A DNA stretch of 64,000 nucleotides from Dugong dugon (Eukaryota; Chordata; Mammalia; Sirenia; Dugongidae): the NCBI GenBank assembly GCA_030035585.1, contig CM057471.1, forward strand, positions 93,125,819-93,189,818, given 5' to 3'. Positions 11,632 through 23,532 of this stretch are shown here, one piece after another (the first letter of the stretch is position 1; every line of letters begins with the position of its first letter). Made by a program: the position numbers and the translations under genes. The notes beneath the pieces are model-generated. The model did no database searches. It saw only the letters and a list, made by a program, of their open reading frames with translations, and was not told where the DNA came from.

Positions 11632-12108
11632 TGATGGTTAAGGTTTTGTGTCAGCTTGTTTGGACCATAATACTCAGTTGTATGGCAGTTATGATGTAGT
11701 TTGACAGTTATGATGTAATTATCCTCCATTTTGTGACTTTGTGTAGTTATCCTTCATTTTGTGGTCTCCCGTAAGTAATATAATGTAATCACTTCCATGA
11801 CATGATCTGATGTTATCAGCCAATCAATTGTAAGGGGAGTTTCCTTGGGGGTGTGGCCTGTATTCAACATATATGGGCACTCTGGCAAAGCTCATTCTTG
11901 CTCTGGATCCTGCATCTGGCTCATCATCATCTGACCTCTGGTTCTTGAGACTTGAGCCAACAGCCTGCTGTCTGACCTGCCAATCTTGGGCTTGTCAGCT
12001 TGTCATCCCCTGCAGCTACATGATTCAGGAGAAGCCTTCAGCCTGACTCCTGACTGATGGACTTGGAACTTGCCAGCCTCTACAACTGTATGAGCCATTT
12101 CCCTGAGA

Positions 12109-12200
<92 letters not shown>

Positions 12201-12250
12201 AAATACATGGTTCACTAGTTTTACTTCTCTAGAGAACCCAGCCTAAGACA
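11632..12250 (+). mobile_element. LTR (MaLR/ERVL-like), 619 bp, with internal microsatellite
   Basis: Starts TGATGGTTAAGG and ends CTAGAGAACCCAGCCTAAGACA. It contains CCAATCAATTGTAAGGGGAG and GGGGGTGTGGCCTG, motifs I associate with an abundant elephant LTR. A GATAAAT sequence near the 3' end (about 12107) has expanded into a TC/TA repeat. No clear target duplication. Exact family uncertain. Confidence 0.72.
12113..12195 (+). repeat. (TC)n(TA)n compound microsatellite inside an LTR
   Basis: About 21 TC units pass directly into about 20 TA units. The TC tract starts immediately after the polyadenylation-like region of the LTR. Confidence 0.97.
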
Positions 12251-13097
12251 ACATGATACCTCTCACAAAACATAGTGTTGCAGATCCAAAAATGATCCAT
12301 AGAAATCATCTAGTAAAAATCTCCAACATTTATACCAGGGGATACTTGACTTTTCGCATCCCTATGAGCCTAACTGACTTGCGCCGGAATGCCCAGCTAC
12401 CCACAGTCAGGGATTGAATCTTGTTGCCTTACTTTTTCAAGTCAGCACTCTCTTGGCTATTCTGCCAGGACCAACCATGACATTATTATTTGAAACCAAT
12501 AGTTGTTCTCTAAAGTCATCCCTAGATGAATCCAGACACTCAAAGATACCTCTGGTGATTACTCTGTTATTCTCTGGCATTTTTCAGTTTTAGTTCCAAG
12601 GTCGAAATCTCTAATGTTGTTCATTTTCTTCCTCCTTTTGTATTGTTGAGGCATCCCAGGGTAGTAACTGCACACAGAGAATAACTCTTTTAATAATGAA
12701 TTAAATTGTTCCTACTTCCAAAAACAGTATGAGGGTATTATCAAGGAAGCTAGATGATAACGCCTTTTATATTTAGGTATAGCCCTTGATAGAAACAATG
12801 AAGTTTTATGTACCCTATCTTTTTATAAATGTCTAGCCTGTGTTATAAACTTAACATGCATTTGATAGTAAAAAATCATGATATTGCCAGACAGTAACTC
12901 AACACTGCCCTTGTAGCTGATAGTAATCATTATCCTTGACAATAACTATATTTATTGAGGTTGAGATGAGCTATTTACAAGTAGTTTCAAAAGGAACTTC
13001 TCAATGCAACTAGGAAAAATGTAATACTAGTAGCTGAAACCTATATAGCGATTTCATTTTTTTGTCTTTTAAGAATTATTTCATACACTAATTCAAA
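12251..13097. other. Unique DNA
   Basis: No repeat or exon identified with confidence. Confidence 0.5.
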
Positions 13098-13165
13098 GGG
13101 GGCGCTGGTGACCCAGTGGTTAAGTGTTTGCCTGCTAACAAAAAAGGTCAGCAATTCTAAGACTG
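13098..13165 (+). mobile_element. AfroSINE-type fragment (5' head only)
   Basis: GGGGGCGCTGGTGACCCAGTGG followed by TTAAGTGTTTGCCTGCTAAC: the A-box part of the SINE head. The body and RTE-like tail are absent, so this is a 3'-deleted fragment. Confidence 0.75.
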
Positions 13166-14636
13166 CAATAAAGGCAAAATAGTTATTATTGCCATTTTGT
13201 TATTGAGGAAATTAAGGTACAGATAACATTAAGTACAGAACTAGGATCAAGCCCCAGATGCTGATTGAACTCCCACAATGGCTTTCTTTCCTCCCTATGC
13301 CATCTGTCTTTCCTAAACAGTGTCGCACCATCTCAACACCCTCTTCCACATCTACTCAAATAAAAGGAAATAATATCACTGGTTTCCAGTATTGTTCAGC
13401 ATTAATTATTTTGTCATTTGATGAGTGGTCCAGTGTCTCTTCACAACTAGACAGTAACAGCAAACTACTTTACTTCTATGTAAAAAAAAAAGAAAAAAAA
13501 ATTGTGAGTAAACAATACACAGCTGTATTATTTAAATCAACCTAAAAATTTCTGTAAGACTTGAGGGACAAAATGGGCAAGGGAAGCTCCACAAGTCCTG
13601 CAATCATTGTCTTTGATCATGAAATCCACACATTTGGTGTCAAAGAGCAGTCGCCTTTGGATTCAAGATGCAGCCCAAATTATAATTACTAAACAATGAC
13701 TTTGGGACTTCAGGGAGCAATGTATGTCCAAAAAGTAAAACCTAACTATCAATCTATTATATTTATTAGCTTCTTGTTAACATGTCCAGAGGCTAATGCC
13801 ACAGTGCTGACTCAGAGACACCACACAATAATTTATTTTGCTTTACATTCCTAGATAAAGCAGCAAAGTCATACTTATTAAAAACACTGTATAGCTTTAA
13901 CCTTTAGTTACCTCCCACATCTAGTTTGCCCAGGGTCATTATGTCATCTGAAGTGAATCAAGGGCCTCTGAGAAGAAAGTCCACAGCAAGGGGGCAGAAG
14001 CTGTGAGGAAATCTGGGATGACTGTGTAAGCGAGTCTTAATGGCTGTTCTTTGGCCTAATTCACAAAGTCTTCTTCCTACACTTTGGAATTCAAATGTTT
14101 CAGACCAAAAAAAATAAAATAAAAATGATGCCACAACCAAATCATAGATACAAGGCCTAATGCTGTGTAATTGCCCCATCACCCCTAGGAGAAGTTCTGA
14201 TTAAAATGAGTCACATTGACCTTGGATGACATGGCCTAAAGGGCAATTATTCCCCACGGGACTTAATTAAATGCAATTAGACCAGTGAGAGTACATTTAA
14301 CAAGGCCCCTTGCGATACCTATGTTTCCAATTTATTTTTCTAGCAACTTTCACTAATGATATGATTCACTCAACATCCACCAATAGATAATAACTGAGCA
14401 CTCACTACTGTAAGGTGATGGTGGGATGCCTGAATCCTACAATTTGGTAATTAGGGAGAAAAGACTGACACATGACAAGTTAAATAGTGATACAAGACAG
14501 TATATGATGCTGAGGCAAATGAGCTGTACAGAGGAAGAGAGGCTGACTGTAGGTGGGAAGCAGACACAGATGGTCTCAGAGACAACTTGAAGGGCTTTGA
14601 GGATATGGAAGAGGATAGAATGAGACCCTGAATAAT
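13166..14636. other. Repeat-poor DNA with a candidate regulatory element
   Basis: No transposon recognised. It contains TGCTGACTCAG (about 13807, a MARE/AP-1-like site) and a dense motif cluster at 14190-14320 listed separately. Confidence 0.5.
14190..14320. promoter_or_regulatory. Candidate enhancer-like motif cluster
   Basis: Within 130 bp are TGAGTCA (AP-1), TGACCTTGGA (reverse complement of a CCAAGGTCA nuclear-receptor extended half-site), TTAATTAAATGCAATTAG (homeodomain TAATTA-type cores beside an octamer-like word) and further AT-rich cores. It is repeat-free. Function is inferred from motif density only. Confidence 0.35.
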
Positions 14637-14760
14637 GGAATTCTAAACTGGAAAGGACTTTAGAGATCATCTTGCCTAATACCTCATCTTACAGTGAATA
14701 CTCTGGAGCTCTGAATGGGTTATCGGGCTTACTCAAGACCACTCTACCAGGGGCAAGAAT
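14637..14760 (+). mobile_element. Old MIR/L3-like SINE fragment
   Basis: ACTGGAAAGGACTTTAGAGA then TCATCTTACAGTGAAT and a decayed 'gctc...aagaccac' tail resemble a MIR-class element (canonical '...ggaccttagagatcat...'). Confidence 0.5.
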
Positions 14761-14952
14761 GTGTTTTAAGAAAGAACATCAGCAAGCTGAGCCGAACAGA
14801 TGTATGAGGTATATTTTGGGGATGGTATGTTGAACAGTTTAGTAAGGTAAATAGTACAGGTAAGTAGTGACTGAAATGATAGGTTTGAGTCTATGTCTAA
14901 AATGCCATGTTTGGACTTTGCAATTTATTTTGTCAACAAAGAGGAATGTAGT

Positions 14953-15350
14953 TGCTATGGATTGAATTGTGTCTCTCAAATACATGTATTGAAGTCCTGG
15001 CCCCTGAACCTGTGGATGTGATCTTGTTTGGAAACAGGGTTTTTCATTGGTTATGTTAATGAGGTCATACCAGAGTCTAGTGAGTCCCCAACTTAATCAC
15101 CTGAGTTATAAGAAGAGCAGAATAGACACACACAGGGGGAGAACAGACGCCAAGGAACTCCAAGGAACACCAAGGAAAGCCAAGGAACTCCAAGGAACAC
15201 GCATGACCGTGGACAAGGAAGGACCTCCCCTGGAGTCATGCCCAGAATTTGGACTTCTAACCTCCTAAACTGAGAGAAAATAAATTTCTGTCCTTTCAAG
15301 CCACCCACTTGTGGTATTTTTTGTTACGACGGCCCTAGGTAACTAAGACA
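14953..15350 (+). mobile_element. MaLR-type solo LTR, 398 bp
   Basis: Starts TGCTATGGATTGAATTGTG and ends CGGCCCTAGGTAACTAAGACA. AATAAA lies at 15279-15284. The 5 bp either side (GTAGT, GTAGA) match at 4 of 5 positions, consistent with a decayed 5-bp target duplication. Typical MLT1/MST-class LTR. Confidence 0.88.
15150..15200 (+). repeat. Short tandem array of CCAAGGAA(C/A) units inside an LTR
   Basis: Five successive units of about 10-11 bp of the form CCAAGGAACNC, with one AAGCC variant. A local expansion within the LTR. Confidence 0.9.
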
Positions 15351-17899
15351 GTAGAACTTGAACTGTAGGGTCTTACAATTAAAGTGGTGTTTGCCAGAAT
15401 ATTAATCTGGTAACTATGTTCCAGATAAATGGAAAATAGTAGGGACTGACACAGGCCTGGACTAGGCCAATGTTTTTATAACCAGAGTCTCAGATGGGAA
15501 CAATGATCTCTAGAGATAGCATGAAGAACCAAAAGTGTTGTGAAGTTATTCCAGACAAGGGAGGAACAATATAAAATATTACTCCTGGGTTTCAAGCAAG
15601 AAGATGTCAGGAGGCAGCAAGTCCTGGTGGTTGTCAGAGAAGGAAACCAAAGTTGAAAGCAGAATGGTCAAGGAAACACTGAAAGGAAAAGGCATGGTCC
15701 AGGACCAGAGAGTTCTTAGACAGCCCAGGCAGGAGCTAACCATCAGGAATGAGCTAGGGTCTGGATGCACTGTCTGGAACTGAGGCGAACCCGGGCACTT
15801 CATGTAAGAACACAGCCATAAATTTGAACCAGCAGACTGCCAGGGGCCAGGAGGCTGAAGGAAAAGATACAGCCTGCCCAGACCAAAGATCAAAGACAGG
15901 GATTCAGAATGCGCTCTAAGATGATAACCCAGACCTGCATCATAGGCAGTAGCAAACATGTGGAGAGTCTGGTGAGCAGGGAGGCCAGAATTCAGGCGAG
16001 ACTAAATATTTAATTAGAGTGTCTGAAAAGTGAGAGGAGCACTAGGAAAAGATAACATGAAAGTGGATATTTAATATTAAAAATATATATATAGACATAA
16101 GCATCATGGAAGAAACAACACTGTAGGATTCCTTACAGAAGAGTTTTTTGTTTGTTTTTTCTAGTTAGTACTGTCATTATTTTTTTCACTATATGGTGGG
16201 AGAGAATGTATGTGAAAGCAGAACATGAAAGTGACAGTGATTCTAAATGTACTTACCTGGTTCTGCTAAGTAATGAGGGAAACCTTTGCCCCAACCAGGA
16301 TGTTGTTTAGCTGTTTCCTTCTATGTTAGTAAGGAACTATATTACTCCAGAATTGCAAGTAGAAGCAGCATCATGTGCGTGCCTGCGTACAGAAAGCAGA
16401 GAGGTGAGGGAATTCACCCAGATCTGAAGATAATGATTTCATTCTTGAAAAATCATTGGGATACCAGGAGATAGAGCTGGTTTCCAGGAGGGATGAAAAG
16501 TTTGCATTTTGTTGCGCTGATGTGGGGCCAACAGCAGGCATTGAAGGGAAATTCTCTACTAGCCAGATGATAAGCAGTAAGAGAGCTGGAAGTGTAGATT
16601 AGGGGATCACCCACAGAACTGATAGTAGTTGAAGGGAGGGAGAAGAGGCATGGTCACTTATTAGCAGGAGTTACATCAACCATTGTTGATATGAAATTGT
16701 TTTTATCATCTGCACGTTGAAGGGGATGACTCATTCACCCAAACAAGAGTATGACTGGCTGTGGTAGACTTTGGCCCCAGCAGGGCAAGATCATAATTAG
16801 ATGAACAGCTGTAGGGGTTTGTGAATTGTAAGCACATCTGGAGCTGTGACAAGGATTAAAGAAGGGGATCTGCTGCAAGGAGATGGCAGGCCAGGGCTAG
16901 TAGCTGGCTTAGCATCACCAACCACTGGGCATATGCTTGATAAAGAAGAATTTATGGCTCCATCCGTCACTTGAATTAAGACAGCTCATGTCGGCCTTTG
17001 AAAAATCAGGGGAGATATGGCTGAAAAGATTCTCTCCTGTGGTTTCAAGTTATTTTCTAGTTGGTATCATATCCTGGCCTTTCACATGGCCTCCTGGAAC
17101 TTCTACTCTGATTCCAGCCAAAACTACGGAGCCAACATCAAAATAAAAAATGAGATCAAATGAAACAAAGATATTCTGTGGGGAAAACTGCTTTAGAATA
17201 AAGATTTTACCTTATTTATGTGCATTGGCTTGTAAAACATCTGAATTTAAAATACAATGGCCAAACTCTGTAGGTACTTGTTTCTCCACTAAGCCAGCTT
17301 TAGTGCCATTAACCATGGGTGAACAATGGGATGGGCATGACACTGTAAATGCAGAGACATGTCTGGGTCCACTGGCTTGGTGATAGCAACGATGAGTGTG
17401 TTCGGCGCCAGCCCTGTTGAAATACACCCAATTTTGTAATGACAATTTAATATAAGCAGCCAAACATGGACTTCATCCAACCTCAAATGTCCTACTAAAA
17501 CTGTGTGATGGCTCATAAAGATAGCTCTGTCTCTAGGAATTTTACGGACTAAAGGAATGTGTTGAAGTGATAGATAGCACCCTCAATGCTTCCATTAAGA
17601 GCTATGTCTGTGTTGTTTTGGACCACCATGCAGCAAGGAGAAGAGTTCCAGCAATGGAGAATTAAGTAAGAAGTCTATATTCTTCTTCTCATCCTGAGTC
17701 TGTGCATATGATTCCATATTTTTGTTAAATTTCCTTCAAAAAAATTCTAAGTATAATCAATTTAAAGAATATTTTGGTGCTCATTGTCATGAGAAGGCAT
17801 TTCCACTGTGTCATAAATGTTTCTTCTGTAACAGTATGTGGTATCTGACATGTTCTTTTCACAACTTACTGCCATAAGCATACCAAAAGAAACCCGCAA
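15351..17899. other. Unique DNA, about 2.5 kb
   Basis: No transposon, RNA gene or exon was recognised. A 126-codon open frame on the minus strand (15579-15959) has no recognisable domain and no splice context, so it is not called as a gene. Confidence 0.5.
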
Positions 17900-18106
17900 A
17901 AAACCAAACCCACTGCTGTCAAGTTGATTCTGACTCATAGCGACTCTATAGGATGGAATAGAACTGCCCCCATACGGTTTCCAAGGCTGTAATATTTACA
18001 GAAGCAGACAGTCACATCTTTCTCCCACGGAGCGCTGGAGGGTATGAACTGCCAACCTCCCAGTTAGCAACTGAATGCCTAAACACTGCACCTCCAGGGC
18101 TTCTTC
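17900..18106 (-). mobile_element. AfroSINE-type SINE, full length
   Basis: Tail at left (AACCCACTGCTGTCAAGTTGA...CTCATAGCGACTCTATAGG), head at right (...CTAAACACTGCACCTCCAGGGC). Lacks a clear target duplication. Confidence 0.9.
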
Positions 18107-19624
18107 CATGAATATAGAATTCCTAAAAATCTGGTAGGGTCATTTTTTTAAATTCAATTAATGAGAATTATATGCTACATGTTTCCTCTTTGCATTAGTT
18201 GCCAGGAAGCTCAGGGCAAAATTCTGTGTTGAATTCCTTCAGGTACAACGATCTCTTGCTTTCTTTGTCTGTGTTTGCCCTCTTTCTTAAAATCTCTATT
18301 TTAAGTATATTTTGGCAAGTTTTTAAGCCTTAGGGGAAAATTATTGGGGGTATAAAATTAAATTAAACAAGAAATATGGTCAGCTCTTCAGTATCCACGC
18401 TTTTCATGCTCATCATGACTTGAGCTCTTGTTTGTCCCACCACAGTCTAGCTTCACTGAGTGTGTAAAATTAATGCACAATGTATTCTCTAACCACTGAG
18501 ATACCACAGCATCTTGTTTCCTATTTATCACACTCCAAACTTGAAGGAGGTGGATTTAAGAGGGAAATATAGAGAAGGTGAGGTATAGGAGGAGCAAGGG
18601 AAGGGTACACAGTTCTCTGAACAAGTGAACAAAACTTGCATAGTTCTGTGATTATAATTCTGAAAAACAGAGTATGCTTGAATAATTTTTATCAAATATT
18701 TTGAAATTCTTTTTCTTATTGGAATTTTACATACCTTCCTTCCATTAGCTTTAATAAGTGAGAGATTATTATAACAATAGTGCTTTATGGGGTCACAGAA
18801 AGAATGAGAGCATATAAAGTTTTGATCACTTGGGAAGATCCACTGAGGCCAATGCCGAAATTATCCTGTAGTTAGATGTATTCGGACTCTATATTTGGTC
18901 TTAAGTACTAGGTATCCAGCAGCTATTGAAATTTCCCAGGAAGGTGTCAGGATGTGAAGCACTGTCAAAGACTAGAAACCATGTGTTGGGCTCACTAATG
19001 TTTTGCATCTCATAGAAGCAAAGTTTTAAAAAGATGCTAGAGGAAGTATAGTCTAGGCAGCTGAGTGAACATCAATCCCACCTCTCAGTCCCAACCCCCT
19101 TCCCAGAGAAGGCACCAGTGACGCACTGTCCTCAGGAGAGAGCCTTTGGAAAGTAATGTGAAAAGTTGAGGACGTTAGACAAAGAGAGATGCTACAGCTT
19201 TCCAAAGTCGTCAAACAAAGCATGATCAGGGTGTTTCCCATCACCACTAGCACTCAAGGCTTCAGTACTTGCCAAGGGTTTCCTACTGCAATCACCTGCA
19301 ACTCTCTGCCAAGGCTTTCTATGACCGCAGGAAGGAGATCCCCACTTACACAGGGCAAGCACATTGTTGGGATGGGGGATGGGGGAGCTTAATGCTCCCA
19401 GGATCAATCTTTAGCAAATGAGGGAAGGGCTTGCTGGATCTGCGCCCCGTCTTCCTTTGTCTCTAAGTGGGACAACTCTAAAGTATGTTCTACACACTTT
19501 CTCAGAGTCGCCAGAGGGACTGAGCTATAGTTGCCCACAGCCGGAACCTGTTCATAAATGTGCCCTGCATTGGTCTCTTTCCCTCGCCTGTCTCACATCC
19601 CCACTCCCTTAGATTCCTGGGATT
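18107..19624. other. Unique DNA, about 1.5 kb
   Basis: No repeat or exon identified. Confidence 0.5.
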
Positions 19625-20024
19625 GGGTTGCCAGATAAAATGCAGGACTTCCAACTAAATTTGAATTTCAGATAAATAACAAATAATTTCTTAGTATATG
19701 TTATTGTTGTTGTGTGTCGTCGAGTCAATTCCAACTCACAGCAACCCTATAGGACAAAGTAGAACTGCTCCATAGGGTTTCCTAGGTTGTAATCTTTACG
19801 GGAGCAGACCGCCAGGTCTTTTCTTCCATGGAGCAGCTGGTGGGTTCAAACCACCACCCTTTCGGTTAGCAGCCAAGTGCTTTAACCATTGCACCATCAT
19901 AGTTTCTTCGCTTAGTGTTAAGTATCTCCTAAATATTGCATGGGACATACTTATATTAAAATTTTCCTTTGTCTGAAATTCAGGTTGGGCCTCTGCATTT
20001 TTGTTTGCTAAATCTGGCAATCCT
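19625..20024. mobile_element. Palindromic old DNA transposon, split by a SINE
   Basis: Left arm GGGTTGCCAGATAAAATGCAGG...; right arm ...TTTGTTTGCTAAATCTGGCAATCC is its imperfect inverse. This is a common mammalian palindromic non-autonomous element; a second copy is at 58508-58697. Non-coding. Confidence 0.75.
19701..19910 (-). mobile_element. AfroSINE-type SINE nested in a palindromic element
   Basis: The tail (TTATTGTTGTTGTG...GTCGAGTCAATTCCAACTCA) is at the left. CTTAGTAT (19690-19697) and CTTAGTGT (19911-19918) are a likely target duplication. Confidence 0.9.
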
Positions 20025-20184
20025 ATTTCGGATTGTCTTCCAAATAATCTGCTTGCACTCATATCCTTGCCTCAGGGTCTGCTGCTGATGGAGCTCAAAC
20101 AAAGACAATCTATCGTGAGGGAATAAACTCTGAAGGTAAAAAGGCTCTAAGGACCAGGGCTTTGAACTGATTTGTTGGTTTGAA

Positions 20185-20268
20185 CTCCTTTACTGAGAAT
20201 TTGCATTTCTAACAAGTGCCCAGACAATGCTAATGCTGCTGGTTAGGGACCAATTCTGAGAACCACTA
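20185..20268 (-). mobile_element. MER5-type hAT fragment
   Basis: GAGAATTTGCATTTCTAACAAG ... GCTAATGCTGCTGGTTAGGG ... TGAGAACCACT matches the reverse of MER5A. Confidence 0.8.
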
Positions 20269-20273
20269 GAAAA

Positions 20274-20362
20274 GCAGTGATTCTCAAAATTTATTATACG
20301 TAAGAATCACCTGGGAGATCTTGTTAAACTGTAGATTCTGAGTCAGTATATCTGGGGTGGAA
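20274..20362 (+). mobile_element. MER5-type hAT fragment, opposite orientation
   Basis: GCAGTGATTCTCAAAATTTA ... GAATCACCTGGGAGATCTTG is the 5' part of MER5A. It lies back to back with the preceding copy. Confidence 0.82.
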
Positions 20363-22501
20363 ATTCAAACTTTCAGCAGGGGTTCAAACTGGAAGGAGCA
20401 GGTTTGAAGCCCTGCTAAGAGCAAACTTTAGAATTCACATCCTATTGCAACACTCAAATCAGATTGAAATGATAAAGAGCTGTTGCTCTAATGCTGGATG
20501 TTAACTAAAATTACCAGGAAAAGGCTACAAAACCAGCCTCAGAACACTTTGCCTGATTTGTAGAAGCCATCACCTCATCAGGAAAGCACCTGTTACCCAG
20601 TCACCTTTATTAAACTCCATGCCAAGTATCATTAGTACAGCTCCGCTGTGATAATGCTCTATTCATTCCATCACCACATTTCCTAAGTGCCTATCACTGG
20701 AGAACAGCCTTTCTTTTAATAAAACAACATCACTGAAATATGAAAATGGGAGGCCACTTATCCCTGGTGCTCTCCCTGACCCACTGCTTCCGGCAATAAA
20801 TTGGGCTTGATTACATCAACTCCAGGGGTCCCAGATACATTATTATTAATGAACCTTCAAACCAAGGCTTGTTTGTTAATAACTAAATTAAAATCCCCAG
20901 TGTTTACATGTTGCCATTCCTTCTGAGAGGTCCCTGTGCAAATTTTGGAGAGCAACTACTTCACCCATCCATGCGACAACACTGCCCATGTTTTCCAAGG
21001 TGACATTTGCTAAGCCCTGATTCCTTATTGCCATGAATGCCTCCAAACCTTGATGGAGGTGTGGTTTCATTTCTCATTAGTGTAAAAATAAGCCTTTCAG
21101 GGCATCTGCGTATCCCCAGCACATCTGGTGATTCTTTTGTCTTGGATCTCAACAGCAGAAGTGTGGTTTATTACTTTTGTCTATGTGGGTTGAATACAAA
21201 TTATAAGTGTTAATGGGAAGTTGTGTTCAATTCAGGTATAAAACTTGTTCAAGGATTGAACAACTAGTAGTTTCTGAATGTGTGGTAGCTTCTCTGAATG
21301 TTTAAAATGATGTCTCACAGTGCTATCTAATTTGGGCATCCACACTATCATTATTTTAATGTAATACGGGGTTCTTTCATCTCAGCCATAGATAGTGCTA
21401 ATCTGTGGCAGTATTAGCAAACCTAAGGGCTGCCAACAACACAGGAATCACTGGGGAATACTAGTGAAGTTCACTATAAAGGAAATGATTCTCACGTTTC
21501 CATCCATTCCACAGGCTTTCTTCTGATTTCCATGTTGAGCCAATTGACTTCAAAGTGTCCTTTTAGGATCAGTCAGAAGGCCAGAGACTCATCTTGGTCC
21601 CATCTCCTTGACTTTGCTCCACGTTCAGCACTTGCTTGAAATCTGTGGGGTGCCAGTTAGAAGAAGCTCAATAGGGGGCAGAGAGAGACAAGTGTCTGGT
21701 CTCAAAACCGCCTTTCTGGAATGATTACAAAATGAAGTAGAGACTGGGGAACTGGGTATCATCTTGCCAATGAGTCATCTTCCAAAAATGAGTACTGAGA
21801 TCCAGTGTGGCAGAAGGAATGCACACAAAGAAGGCATTTATATAGGGCACTCACCTCTCTCTCCCTTGCCTCTGCAACAGTCACCATTTTGAAATGTTAG
21901 GAAATTGGACCTACACCAGAGTTTGAAGGAAAATCACCCCACAAATTGTTAAATCACATCCATATAAATAAGGGATTGAGGTGGATGAAGATACCTATTT
22001 GCATTTGATTTCTTCTCGTGTTTCTGATTACAGTTCAGGATTTTCCCTATGGAATGGATAAATAGAAGAAACCGTACCCAGAAGAGCTCAAAGGGTTCCA
22101 AAAAGATGCACAGAGTTGCACATAACTTCCTCTGATCTGCCTCGTCACCATGCCAGCGTTGTTCTAATAATAAGGATCAGATTTTTTTTTTTTATCAGTG
22201 TGTAACTGAGACCATTCTTCATGAGGCCAGTCTGAAGAACCATAGTCCTGCTATCCCCTTTCCTTGGTCCATGAGGTTCACTACGTGATCTGTTTGACCA
22301 TGACACAGTAGCAGAGATTGATCACATGGGGAGGGGGCACAGTGCTAAGGCATCCCAGGCTTTGCTTCAGCTCCCATTGCAGGGAACGCATTGCTCCATC
22401 AGGTGTCTCCAATTCAGTTTTGTAATTAATTCTGATTTATCTATTACATTGCATTTAATTACTAAATTAAGTTCCACTTAACTATTAATTTCGTTTAACT
22501 A
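20363..22501. other. Repeat-poor DNA, candidate conserved non-coding region
   Basis: About 2.1 kb without a recognised transposon. The stretch 20480-21130 has the balanced composition and AT-core motif content typical of conserved non-coding elements. 22415-22505 is a run of TAATT/TTAAT homeodomain-like cores. Function is unproven. Confidence 0.45.
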
Positions 22502-22521
22502 TTAAGATGTGTCTGACCCAA
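22502..22521 (+). mobile_element. RTE fragment, left remnant
   Basis: GTCTGACCCAAGCC at the end of this short stretch matches the RTE segment CCTGACCCAAGCC at about 34070. The rest of this RTE copy resumes at 30058 on the far side of the L1. Confidence 0.65.
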
Positions 22522-22534
22522 GCCGTGGTCTTTT
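22522..22534. repeat. L1 target-site duplication, left copy
   Basis: GCCGTGGTCTTTT; the right copy GCCATGGTCTTTT is at 30058-30070 (12 of 13 match). The final T residues merge with the L1 poly-A tract. Confidence 0.8.
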
Positions 22535-23532
22535 TTTTTTTATTTATTGTTGTAGTTTAGATGATGTTTACATTTCAAGTTAGCCTCCCATACAAAAATG
22601 TATACATACGTTGTTATGTGCCCTAATTGCTCTCCCCATACTGTGAAAGCACACTCCTCCTTTCCACCCGATTCCCCATGTCCATTCAACCAGCTCCTAA
22701 CCCTCTCTGCCTTCCTGTCTCATCTTCAGACAGAAGCTGCCCATTTAATCTCTTGTATCTATTTAAGCTAAGAGCCACACTCCTCATGAGTATCACTTTA
22801 TGTCCCACAGTCCCATCCAATTCCTGTCTGACGAATAGGCCTTAGAAGTTGTTTTAGTTCTGGGCTGATAGAGAATCAGAGAGCCATGCTTTCTGGGCTT
22901 CCTCCAGTCTCAGTCAGACCAGTCAGTCTGGTCTTCTTACTAGAATTTGAGTTCTGCACCCCACATTTCTCCTGCTCCATCAGGGACTCTCTGTTGTATT
23001 CCCTGTCAGGGTGGTCATTGGTGGTAGGTAGGCACCATCTAGTTCTTCTGGTCTCAGGCTGATGGAGTCTCTGGTTTATGTGGCCCTTTCTGTCTCTTGG
23101 GCTAATACTTTCCTTGTGTCTATGGTGTTCTTCATTCTTCTTTACTACAGGTAGGTTGGGACAAACTGATGCGTCTTAGATGGCCACTTCCAGGCTTTTA
23201 AGACCTCAGATGCCACTCACCGAAGTAGGATGCAGAACATTTTCTTAATAAGCTTTGTTATGCCAGTTGACCTAGATGTCCCCTGAAAGCATGGTCCCAA
23301 GATCCCTTCCCCTGCTACTCTGTCCCTCAAAGTCTTTGATTGTATTCAGGAAACTTCTTAGCTTTGGCTTAATCCAGTTGTGCTGACTTCCCCTGTACTC
23401 TGTTCTGTCCTTCCCTTCACATAAGATAAAACTTGACTACTATCTAGTTAATGAATACCCCTCATCCCTCCTTCCTACCCCCGTAACCATCAAAGAATGT
23501 TTTCTTCTGTGTTTAAACCTTTTCTTGAGTTC

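Noticed and set aside
11627..12255. Target duplication for the LTR at 11632-12250
   Set aside because: ATGTA and ACATG do not match, so none is claimed.
12361..12440. Second tRNA-like fragment (GATTGAATC word)
   Set aside because: B-box-like word only; no A-box and no cloverleaf fits.
15579..15959. 126-codon open frame on minus strand
   Set aside because: Low complexity of Ser, Leu and Pro without a known motif; no splice context.
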